A stretch of 6,953 bases of DNA from Sulfuriferula multivorans (GTDB taxonomy: Bacteria > Pseudomonadota > Gammaproteobacteria > Burkholderiales > Thiobacillaceae), in contig JAAFGW010000149.1 of assembly GCA_010365175.1 (NCBI GenBank), positions 1-6,953 on the forward strand, in the 5' to 3' direction. Within the stretch, counting starts at the first letter, position 1, and the number at the start of each line of letters is the position of its first letter. Shown piece by piece: positions 1 to 5,120 of this stretch. The notes below the pieces were generated by a model, which made no database searches, had not been told where the DNA came from, and saw only the letters and a list, made by a program, of their open reading frames with translations. The translations under genes were made by a program, and so were the position numbers.

Positions 1-68
1 CGCTCTTCTGGTTTGATGCGGATATTGAGCGTCTCGCGCTTGGTGTGAGTTGAGTTCAATTCAGTCAT
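1..68 (-). CDS. DUF1778 (TacA-like) antitoxin, N-terminal fragment
   Basis: Reading leftward from the ATG at 68, the first 22 residues are MTELNSTHTKR followed by ETLNIRIKPEER, and the gene then leaves the window. The segment KRETLNIRIKPEER is the typical opening of DUF1778 proteins, ribbon-helix-helix antitoxins that usually pair with a GNAT acetyltransferase toxin (TacT/AtaT type) that acetylates charged aminoacyl-tRNA. The antitoxin binds DNA and the toxin, and represses its own operon. A good Shine-Dalgarno (GGAGG, 8 nt upstream of the ATG) fixes the start. A promoter with a palindrome lies just upstream. The toxin gene would lie beyond the left edge and cannot be seen. The call rests on a short but characteristic N terminus. 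Confidence 0.72.
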   Translation of the reverse strand, partial: MTELNSTHTKRETLNIRIKPEE

Positions 69-97
69 GGCCTGATCCTCCGGGGAATCAAAACTGA

Positions 98-125
98 AGT
101 ATACGCGATGACATTGTCATTACAA
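98..125 (-). promoter_or_regulatory. Promoter and likely autoregulatory operator of the DUF1778 antitoxin gene
   Basis: On the minus strand a -35 box TTGTAA (120-125) and a -10 box TATACT (98-103) are separated by 16 nt. The spacer is nearly filled by a perfect palindrome, ATGACATTGTCAT (108-120): 6-bp arms around one central base. A dyad in the spacer is where an RHH antitoxin would block RNA polymerase. The operator role is inferred from the family. The boxes and the dyad are seen directly. Confidence 0.6.
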
Positions 126-183
126 TACTCAGGGTGGAGGCATCCAAAATACTCAAGCCACTGTAAACGCGGGTTCGCTCTTC

Positions 184-208
184 CTTGAACCTTGAACCTT
201 GAACCTTG
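184..208. repeat. Heptanucleotide tandem repeat (CTTGAAC), 3.6 copies
   Basis: Three perfect copies of CTTGAAC (184-190, 191-197, 198-204) are followed by a partial CTTG (205-208). The array lies 5 bp beyond the wcaJ-like stop codon, between the convergent end of that gene and the antitoxin promoter region. It is noncoding. No terminator-like hairpin is seen here. Copy number could vary by slipped-strand replication. Confidence 0.85.
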
Positions 209-212
209 CGCC

Positions 213-1595
213 TTAATAAGCGTTCTGGTCGCGCCAGACAACCAGCAGGGTTTTGCCGATAATCACGAGGTCGAACATCAGTGACCAGTTGCGCATGTAG
301 TCGATGTCGTATTGGACACGGGCGCGCATCTTGTCGAGGGTTTCGGTTTCACCGCGCAGGCCGTTGACCTGTGCCCAGCCGGTGATACCGGGCTTGACCT
401 TGTGGCGCAGCATGTAGCCGCTGATCAGCTTGCGATATTGCTCGTTGTGGGCGACGGCATGGGGGCGTGGGCCCACGACGCTCATGCGGCCCTGCAATAC
501 GTTGATGAATTGCGGTAGTTCGTCCAGCGAGGAGCGGCGGATAAAGGCGCCAAAGCGGGTGGTGCGGGGATCGCCGCGGCCAGCCTGTTGGATGGTTTCG
601 CCATCATCACACACGCGCATGGAGCGGAATTTGTAGACGAGGATTTCCTGCCCGTCGAGTCCATAGCGGCGCTGTTTGAATATGACAGGGCCGGGGGACG
701 AGAGTTTGACGCCAACAGCCAGCAGCAGCAGCAGTGGCCAGATCAGCAACAAGATTAGGCCGGCAATGACCACATCACTCATGCGCTTGCCTATGCCGCT
801 GACACCGAGGGTGGGCGATTCGGTGAGGGCGACGATGGGCATGCCGCGGATGTGATCGATTCGCGCCTGGATCAGGTCGGAGACAAAGATGTCGGGGACG
901 AAATAGACCGAGGTGGTGGTGTCACGCAGGGCGTCGAGCAGGCTGAGGGTGCGCGGTTGCGAGGCCATGGGCAGGGTGATGTAAACCAGATCAATGCCAA
1001 CCCGGTTGACGTATTCGGGGATGTCGTCCAGCCGCCCGAGCAACCTTTTGGGGTCGTTAAGTTCGGTTCGCTCGATTGTCCGGTCGTCAAAAAACCCGAC
1101 CACGTCCACGCCCAACGAGCTGTCATTGGCAATGAGTCCACGTAATTCGGACCCCAGATGTCCTGCACCCACAATGATGGCACGGCGACGGCCACCTTCG
1201 AGCAAGAGCAGCCGTGGCAACAGCTTGCGTACTACCCGATGCGCTACGTACATGGTGACTGGGGTGATGAGCATCCACGCCATCACGAGGTCGGGCGGAA
1301 AGAAGCCCAGGTAACCCGTGGAATAGCCAAACAACAAGATCAAACCGGACAGGAAAAACCAGGACATGCCCACTTCGTTCCAGAATGAGCGCAGGGTGAC
1401 CTCGGGCCATTTACCTGGGAAGGTAAGGGTAAAGACAATCAAGGCCAGAAGGGGATAAGGCCCTCTAAAAGGCTCATCGAAATACAGGGTGCACCCAATC
1501 AGAACCGCCACCGCCACAAAAGGGTCGAGAAGGATCTTGGTCAGCGATACAACGGAAAGCTGCTGCCTAAACAACCATTGGTTGGGGTTTGTCAT
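213..1595 (-). CDS. wcaJ: Undecaprenyl-phosphate sugar phosphotransferase (WcaJ-like), exopolysaccharide priming enzyme
   Basis: An integral membrane polyprenol-phosphate hexose-1-phosphate transferase. It would move a sugar-1-phosphate, most likely glucose, from a UDP-sugar to undecaprenyl phosphate, the first membrane step of exopolysaccharide assembly. The 460 residues match the usual length. In order (numbered from the GTG at 1598) there are hydrophobic N-terminal segments at about 20-120, a Rossmann-like domain with GAGHLG at 144-149, a membrane helix at about 275-297, and the C-terminal bacterial sugar-transferase domain. That domain shows SPGPVIFKQRRYG (301-313), YKFRSM (322-327), the Asp-Glu catalytic pair in SLDELPQ (D359-E360), VVGPRP (374-379) and KPGITGWAQVNG (402-413). 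All hallmark motifs are intact. The start is uncertain: GTG 1598 and ATG 1595 are adjacent, a stop lies just upstream, and neither has a good Shine-Dalgarno; ATG is preferred. A perfect inverted repeat sits 8 nt before it. Sugar specificity cannot be read from the sequence. Confidence 0.93.
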   Translation of the reverse strand: MTNPNQWLFRQQLSVVSLTKILLDPFVAVAVLIGCTLYFDEPFRGPYPLLALIVFTLTFPGKWPEVTLRSFWNEVGMSWFFLSGLILLFGYSTGYLGFFPPDLVMAWMLITPVTMYVAHRVVRKLLPRLLLLEGGRRRAIIVGAGHLGSELRGLIANDSSLGVDVVGFFDDRTIERTELNDPKRLLGRLDDIPEYVNRVGIDLVYITLPMASQPRTLSLLDALRDTTTSVYFVPDIFVSDLIQARIDHIRGMPIVALTESPTLGVSGIGKRMSDVVIAGLILLLIWPLLLLLAVGVKLSSPGPVIFKQRRYGLDGQEILVYKFRSMRVCDDGETIQQAGRGDPRTTRFGAFIRRSSLDELPQFINVLQGRMSVVGPRPHAVAHNEQYRKLISGYMLRHKVKPGITGWAQVNGLRGETETLDKMRARVQYDIDYMRNWSLMFDLVIIGKTLLVVWRDQNAY

Positions 1596-1603
1596 CACTC
1601 AAA

Positions 1604-1620
1604 TGCATCGTAACGATGCA
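1604..1620. promoter_or_regulatory. Perfect inverted repeat directly upstream of the wcaJ-like start
   Basis: TGCATCGTAACGATGCA has perfect 7-bp arms around a 3-nt centre and ends 8 nt upstream of the ATG at 1595. In mRNA it would form a small hairpin where a ribosome binding site is expected. In DNA it has the form of a dimeric regulator site. Further upstream on the minus strand a possible -10 box GATAAT (1696-1701) lacks a convincing -35 partner. The function is inferred; the dyad is certain. Confidence 0.5.
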
Positions 1621-1814
1621 GTTTTCCTGGTGGCCTGTGGGCAGGCGCGTTATCGAACGATCCGGGCATGTCCAGCCCAGCCATGCTTTGGCGTCATTAT
1701 CCAACAAATGTACTAGTAAAAACTGCCAGCGTATGAAAACGGCACTTTCGGACGGAACTTAAGGCAGCGTTTTGCACCATGACCTGCTGGCATGCACCCC
1801 GCCCCGCACCAAAC

Positions 1815-1843
1815 AAAGCGGCTTCCCGAAGGAAGCCGCTTTT
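1815..1843 (-). terminator. Rho-independent terminator of the PepA-like gene
   Basis: A perfect 12-bp stem (1815-1826 with 1831-1842) encloses a 4-nt loop. Read on the minus strand the loop is C(TTCG)G, the very stable UUCG tetraloop, followed by TTTGTTTGG. It begins about 19 nt after the stop codon at 1862. The plus strand also has a short T run, so it could act weakly in both directions. Confidence 0.88.
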
Positions 1844-1861
1844 CGTCATGATGCCAGGTTC

Positions 1862-2683
1862 TCAGACGGTCGCTCGGGCACGACGCGCCATGAAACCGAC
1901 CAAACCCAGACCGGCCAGCATCATGGCGTAGGTTTGGGCTTCGGGAACAGCCAAGGCAAGGTAACCGTCGGCTGCGAACTTAAAATCGCCGGAAACGACG
2001 CTATTCCCCTGAACACTAGTAACCCCGCTCAGGAAAGGCGCGTCGAGGGGACTGCCCAGGCGCAAGGTGAAAATACCCCCCCCTGTGGCAATAGTGTCAG
2101 GTTCGTATACTGAAGTGTCGTAGCCCGTTATGGCAATAGAGATGTCAGTTGCACCGAAAATCATGCCCCCGGTAGAAAACGCCGAACCAACGCCGCCAAG
2201 AATGGTGCCGGTCATGATGAGGCCACCATCCGAAAAACCGCTATCGGTTGCAAAATTGCGATCCGGGGTGGTATCACGGTAAAGCTTGAACATGCCACCA
2301 CTATTAACTGAGATGTCAGATGTTGTGGCACTAACCACAGTCACATCCTGCGTGAAGCTGGCGACGACGGTCAGTTCGTAGGTGTTGTCAAGCAAATTGG
2401 ACCCCGTAACCGGAACGCCAGCCAGTTCATGCTTGGTGACAAAAGTTTGATAATAGCCGTTGAAGCTGGTGGTTGAACCGACCGTGCCTGTCGGTTTCAG
2501 CAACACCACGCCAGAGCCGAAATCGTAGGTGCTGAACGGACCAACGACTTCCTCATCGCCCCCTGCGCCCACACCTGCAGTGTAGTCAGCCGTGCCAATC
2601 CAGTTGGCGGCGGCATAAGCGGACTGGCCAGCAAAGCCGGAAGCAGCCAATAGCGAGGCCAGCAAAACTTTCTTGTACTTCAT
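1862..2683 (-). CDS. Secreted PEP-CTERM-type protein resembling flocculation-associated PepA
   Basis: A 273-residue exported protein. A signal peptide covers 1-24 (MKYKK, hydrophobic core, cleavage after SAYA). The mature body is rich in Gly, Thr, Ser and Val, has no Cys, and looks all-beta. The C-terminal tag (about 247-273) has the exosortase layout: PEAQ, then TYAMMLAGLGLVGFMARR, then a short basic tail. The usual Pro-Glu-Pro reads Pro-Glu-Ala. Segments such as YELTVVASF (102-110), MFKLYRD (131-137) and SGFSDGGLIMTGTI (148-161) recall the PepA family, which in Zoogloea-type betaproteobacteria is linked to floc formation. That match is from memory of the family. The start is set by GGAGGAG 7 nt before ATG 2683; an upstream in-frame alternative at 2707 lacks this spacing. 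A terminator follows. The tag is identical at DNA level to that of the next gene (50 bp). Likely exported, cleaved by an exosortase and released or anchored as a matrix protein. Confidence 0.82.
   Translation of the reverse strand: MKYKKVLLASLLAASGFAGQSAYAAANWIGTADYTAGVGAGGDEEVVGPFSTYDFGSGVVLLKPTGTVGSTTSFNGYYQTFVTKHELAGVPVTGSNLLDNTYELTVVASFTQDVTVVSATTSDISVNSGGMFKLYRDTTPDRNFATDSGFSDGGLIMTGTILGGVGSAFSTGGMIFGATDISIAITGYDTSVYEPDTIATGGGIFTLRLGSPLDAPFLSGVTSVQGNSVVSGDFKFAADGYLALAVPEAQTYAMMLAGLGLVGFMARRARATV
1884..1933. repeat. 50-bp exact direct repeat, copy 1 (sorting-tag coding segment)
   Basis: Identical over 50 bases to 3069-3118. It codes on the minus strand for TYAMMLAGLGLVGFMAR in the PepA-like gene. 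All third codon positions match, including Leu, Gly and Ala codons with several synonyms, which argues for recent copying rather than only protein-level constraint. Similarity stops abruptly at both sides. Confidence 0.93.
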
Positions 2684-2699
2684 AAACTTCTCCTCCAAC
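2684..2699 (-). promoter_or_regulatory. Strong ribosome binding site that decides the start of the PepA-like gene
   Basis: GGAGGAGAAGTTT precedes ATG 2683, a near-consensus Shine-Dalgarno at good spacing. It selects MKYKK rather than the in-frame start 24 nt upstream as the N terminus, and this also gives a clean signal peptide. Confidence 0.75.
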
Positions 2700-2720
2700 A
2701 ACACCAAGCTTATTTGAAGA

Positions 2721-2744
2721 CCATTTCGGGTGTGCCAGAAATGG
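2721..2744 (-). promoter_or_regulatory. Inverted repeat in the leader of the PepA-like gene
   Basis: CCATTTC (2721-2727) and GAAATGG (2738-2744) are perfect 7-bp arms around a 10-nt loop. They lie about 38 nt upstream of the start codon, inside the predicted untranslated leader. A second, smaller dyad, CGCAA-GAT-TTGCG, lies at 2790-2802. These could be leader hairpins or protein sites. No function can be assigned. Confidence 0.4.
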
Positions 2745-2810
2745 ATGCAGGCAAGTCAAACACCAACTAAACATGACCGGATTTGATCACGCAAGATTTG
2801 CGCCTGATGA

Positions 2811-2839
2811 AAAATATTTCCGCATTCTGTTGATTTCAA
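2811..2839 (-). promoter_or_regulatory. Candidate sigma-70 promoter of the PepA-like gene
   Basis: On the minus strand TTGAAA (2834-2839, five of six matches to -35) and TATTTT (2811-2816, four of six matches to -10) are spaced by 17 nt. This would give a leader of roughly 120 nt carrying two small dyads. I looked for a sigma-54 promoter (GG-N10-GC), as the PrsK/PrsR model for PEP-CTERM genes would suggest, and found none here. The rest of the 360-bp gap holds only the terminator of the next gene. Confidence 0.4.
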
Positions 2840-2990
2840 TACAATCTTTATCTTATCCACGCTATGCAATAAGCTGGATCAATCAAAGTGTAAAGAATTC
2901 CGACAAACCCATCGGCTGGTCACCCACGTTTTCACTGCCGGAGATACGCGGTCCGCAACCGAACAGGATTCCCTCGGCTTTGGGTATCCC

Positions 2991-3020
2991 AAAACAAAAC
3001 GGCCCCCAAACGGGAGCCGC
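2991..3020 (-). terminator. Rho-independent terminator of the second PEP-CTERM gene
   Basis: On the minus strand CGGCTCCC pairs with GGGGGCCG (8 bp with one G-U pair; 3012-3019 with 3000-3007) around a 4-nt loop, followed by TTTTGTTTT. It begins about 25 nt after the stop codon of the gene ending at 3044. Confidence 0.8.
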
Positions 3021-3043
3021 TTTACGAAAACAACAGTGAACGG

Positions 3044-3745
3044 TCAGGCTGAAGCGTTGATTCTGCGTCGCGCCATGAAACCGACCAAACCCAGACCGGC
3101 CAGCATCATGGCGTAGGTATTGGCCTCGGGAACCGGGGACACGGTCGTGGTGAAAGCAGAAAGCCCGATAAAGTCCTTATATATGGAAGCACTTCCTGAA
3201 AATCCGGAGGTGTCGAGTAGATTCGATATCTCAAGACTTACGCTACCGACACTGCCATCCGCCCCACCCCACCCTGTTGCGGGTAGCGTGATGGCTGCTT
3301 GCGCTGCCCAGCTACCTGATTCTTCTGTAAATGAACCCGGCGACGCCTCTATTGTTGCAAGAATATGGTTAACCGTTGTGCCTTCCACATCCGTCAGGCC
3401 AAATTGGCCCGTCACACCAAGGGGCCCATCGCCAGACCTGCTGTAGCGACCGGTCTCAGACAGACCAAACGCCGTTAACTGATAACCGGGATTGGCCGTC
3501 ACAGTGACGTAGATCGTGTCTTGGGCGAAAACTGTACCAGAGGTTGTGGCCATAAAGTCGACGGGTGAGAAAACCAAGCCGTCTCCAGATGCAGATAAGG
3601 CAGCCGTACCAAACATCCCCAACGCGGATTCGTCAAAGGTGTAGTTGACATAGGTGCCTGTCAACGTTTCTGCATACGCAGCAGTGCCCAGCAAAGCAAT
3701 AGACAAACCCAATGCAGCCTGAAGTGTCTTCTTATACATACTCAT
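3044..3745 (-). CDS. Secreted PEP-CTERM-type protein (PEA variant tag), paralog of its upstream neighbour
   Basis: A 233-residue exported protein of unknown function. The signal peptide spans about 1-25 (MSMYKK, hydrophobic core, cleavage after AYA). The mature part is Gly/Ser/Thr-rich with no Cys. The tag at 205-233 reads PEAN, then TYAMMLAGLGLVGFMARR, then a short tail; as in the PepA-like protein, Ala replaces the last Pro of the PEP motif. The body aligns by eye with the neighbouring protein at 3818-4528, for example T-x-T-x-N-x-GY (residues 81-88) and E-x-G-x-Y (97-101) in the same order and spacing. The two are probably diverged duplicates. ATG 3745 is chosen; ATG 3739 is almost as good, since GGAG lies 3 nt from the first and 9 nt from the second. 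It lies 72 bp after the upstream gene with no terminator between, so co-transcription is plausible. Its own terminator follows. Confidence 0.8.
   Translation of the reverse strand: MSMYKKTLQAALGLSIALLGTAAYAETLTGTYVNYTFDESALGMFGTAALSASGDGLVFSPVDFMATTSGTVFAQDTIYVTVTANPGYQLTAFGLSETGRYSRSGDGPLGVTGQFGLTDVEGTTVNHILATIEASPGSFTEESGSWAAQAAITLPATGWGGADGSVGSVSLEISNLLDTSGFSGSASIYKDFIGLSAFTTTVSPVPEANTYAMMLAGLGLVGFMARRRINASA
3069..3118. repeat. 50-bp exact direct repeat, copy 2 (sorting-tag coding segment)
   Basis: Second copy of the repeat at 1884-1933, inside the tag of the gene ending at 3044. It lies in the same orientation, about 1.2 kb away. Recombination between the two copies would delete the interval and fuse the body of one gene to the tag of the other in frame. 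Confidence 0.93.
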
Positions 3746-3817
3746 GTTCTCCAACCTCTCTTTATGTTTATATCGTTTTGTTATTGATATTACACATTCA
3801 CGCTTACGCTTTGTTAT

Positions 3818-4528
3818 TCACAAACGCGCGCCATGGAGTGGAATTCTCACGCGCCGACGCCCAATCAAGACGGCAGCCACCATGCCTATCAACACCAGTG
3901 CCACGCTTGAAGGCTCAGGAACAGAAGCCGGGGGAACAGCCGGGCGAGTCATAACCTGGAAACCCGCATAGGTTGTCTGGATAAAACCCAATCCGGGCCC
4001 GGATGAACTGGCAAACAAGGTGTTGTCCAGCGAAATAGTCAGGGATTGCGATGCGCCCAGATTCTGGAGTGAAACAGCCCCTGTCAATTCCCACGGGGTC
4101 GAACGGCCTATGCTGGCAAGTGGCGAGCCCGGCTGCAAATTGAGCAAAGTCGAAGCTGAATTTTCCTGTTGCACGCTGGCTACGACATTGACCGCCCCGC
4201 CATTTCGCAGAAAATAATTGCCCCGCTCGGTAAATGACAAACCGGCAAACGTGTAACCCGAATTAATGGTGAAGGTCAGGTTCAACAAGCCTTGGGTACT
4301 GACCTGATTCCCGGACGACAGAGCGGTAAAGGTGTTGGGTTGAAAATAAACCGTGTCCAGCGAGCCTGCCATGAAGCCCTGCTTGTACAGGCCAGTCTGG
4401 GTAGATTCATAGGTAACGGTAAAGTGATCGCCATTCAGCACGATAGGCGAGGCTACTGCCACGCTAGCGATAGACAGCAGCCCAAGTACCAAGAAAGCTT
4501 TGCGGAGTAGAAACATTTTATTATTCAT
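3818..4528 (-). CDS. Secreted PEP-CTERM protein with canonical PEP tag
   Basis: A 236-residue exported protein of unknown function. The signal peptide spans about 1-26 (LLRK, hydrophobic core, cleavage near SVAVA). The tag begins at 203 with VPEPSS, has a membrane helix at about 208-222, then GRRRVR, and ends with about ten extra residues (IPLHGARL), longer than usual. This is a canonical PEP motif, unlike the PEA tags of the two downstream genes. The body aligns by eye with the protein at 3044-3745: T-x-T-x-N-x-GY at 85-92 and E-x-G-x-Y at 101-105. The start at ATG 4528 has no good Shine-Dalgarno; ATG 4516 (Met5) is an alternative and also lacks one. No terminator follows, so transcription may continue into the next gene. 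Expected to be exported by Sec and cut by an exosortase not present in this window. Confidence 0.78.
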   Translation of the reverse strand: MNNKMFLLRKAFLVLGLLSIASVAVASPIVLNGDHFTVTYESTQTGLYKQGFMAGSLDTVYFQPNTFTALSSGNQVSTQGLLNLTFTINSGYTFAGLSFTERGNYFLRNGGAVNVVASVQQENSASTLLNLQPGSPLASIGRSTPWELTGAVSLQNLGASQSLTISLDNTLFASSSGPGLGFIQTTYAGFQVMTRPAVPPASVPEPSSVALVLIGMVAAVLIGRRRVRIPLHGARL

Positions 4529-4889
4529 GGTGAGTTATTATCAATGACATACCAAAGCAAGCTTCGAGCCTGAACACAAACAATATCGCAACCAATTGAT
4601 CATAAATAACATTCTTGTTGATCGCATGGTTTGTGATTTTTTCCGTTGGCTGACATGTATAAAAATCCGACACGTGCTCGGCGCCACGTTTTCTCAGCGC
4701 CACATGTTCTCAGCCCATGGTCAAACTCCAGACTGGATAGCCATAGCAGCAGTGCGCCTGGCTGACCCCGCCATAGAATCAGCTTGAACGCCGCTGCCTA
4801 AACAGCCAGCCTTGCTTAATGCCTGGAGGGCCCTCTTCCCGGTGTGCGATGTATGCTAGGCTCCGTATCGTTTTTTGGGAGATTTTAGC
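4529..4889. other. 361-bp divergent intergenic region
   Basis: This separates the minus-strand PEP-CTERM genes from the plus-strand PP0621/pilS unit, so it should hold promoters in both directions. No pair of boxes is convincing. On the plus strand TATGCT (4852-4857) and TATAAA (4658-4663) are possible -10 boxes without good -35 partners. It contains a 16-bp tandem repeat (4681-4712) and a perfect 10-bp palindrome GAGGGCCCTC (4826-4835). No credible gene is seen; short open frames here have no supporting features. Confidence 0.6.
4681..4712. repeat. 16-bp tandem repeat, two copies
   Basis: GCGCCACGTTTTCTCA (4681-4696) is followed at once by GCGCCACATGTTCTCA (4697-4712), 14 of 16 identical, then by the start of a third unit (GCCCA). 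The two units would face the same side of the helix roughly every one and a half turns. They could be regulator sites or a simple duplication. Confidence 0.75.
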
Positions 4890-5120
4890 GTGGGCATTTT
4901 CAAGATTCTGCTGCTGCTTGCAATTGGGTTTGTAGTGTGGGGGCTCATACGTTCCTACCTGCGTTCACTCAACAACCCGCCCTCACCGACAGACAAAAAA
5001 GCCGTCGAAACCATGGTGAAATGCGCTCAGTGTGCAGTAAACCTGCCCCGTAGCGAGGCCATTTATTCCGGAGGCGAGTTCTACTGCACCCCCGAACACC
5101 AAAAGCTTGGCAAGTCATGA
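4890..5120 (+). CDS. PP0621-family small membrane-anchored zinc-ribbon protein
   Basis: A 76-residue protein with one N-terminal membrane helix (about 3-22), a short Pro-rich linker and a small cytoplasmic-type zinc-ribbon-like end: C45-x2-C48 and C66-x3-H70. This layout, with KCAQCAVNLP followed by GGEFYC, is that of the PP0621 family, whose function is unknown and which commonly precedes pilS in betaproteobacteria. GTG at 4890 is chosen because GGGAG (4877-4881) lies 8 nt before it; the in-frame TTG at 4875 would overlap that site. Its stop overlaps the pilS start (ATGA), so the two are translationally coupled. It may help PilS or type IV pilus assembly, but this is inferred from position only. 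Confidence 0.85.
   Translation: MGIFKILLLLAIGFVVWGLIRSYLRSLNNPPSPTDKKAVETMVKCAQCAVNLPRSEAIYSGGEFYCTPEHQKLGKS

Noticed and set aside
312..1410. Several 70-107 codon open frames on both strands inside the wcaJ-like gene
   Set aside because: All are in other frames of a gene whose motifs are complete, and none has its own domain or start signal.
1772..2113. 113-codon plus-strand open frame
   Set aside because: It crosses the terminator at 1815-1843 and then mirrors the C-terminal part of the PepA-like gene.
2773..3039. 88-codon plus-strand open frame between two PEP-CTERM genes
   Set aside because: It runs through the candidate promoter of one gene and the terminator of the other, and has no domain or clear ribosome binding site.
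2684..3043. Sigma-54 promoter expected from the PrsK/PrsR model of PEP-CTERM regulation
   Set aside because: No GG-N10-GC element was found on the minus strand here; a GG-N9-GC near-match upstream of wcaJ (about 1665-1680) has the wrong spacing.
4521..4703. 60-codon minus-strand open frame overlapping the start of the third PEP-CTERM gene
   Set aside because: It lacks a ribosome binding site and overlaps the signal-peptide gene start in another frame.
4596..4787. 63-codon plus-strand open frame in the divergent intergenic region
   Set aside because: No ribosome binding site or domain, and it reads through the 16-bp tandem repeat.
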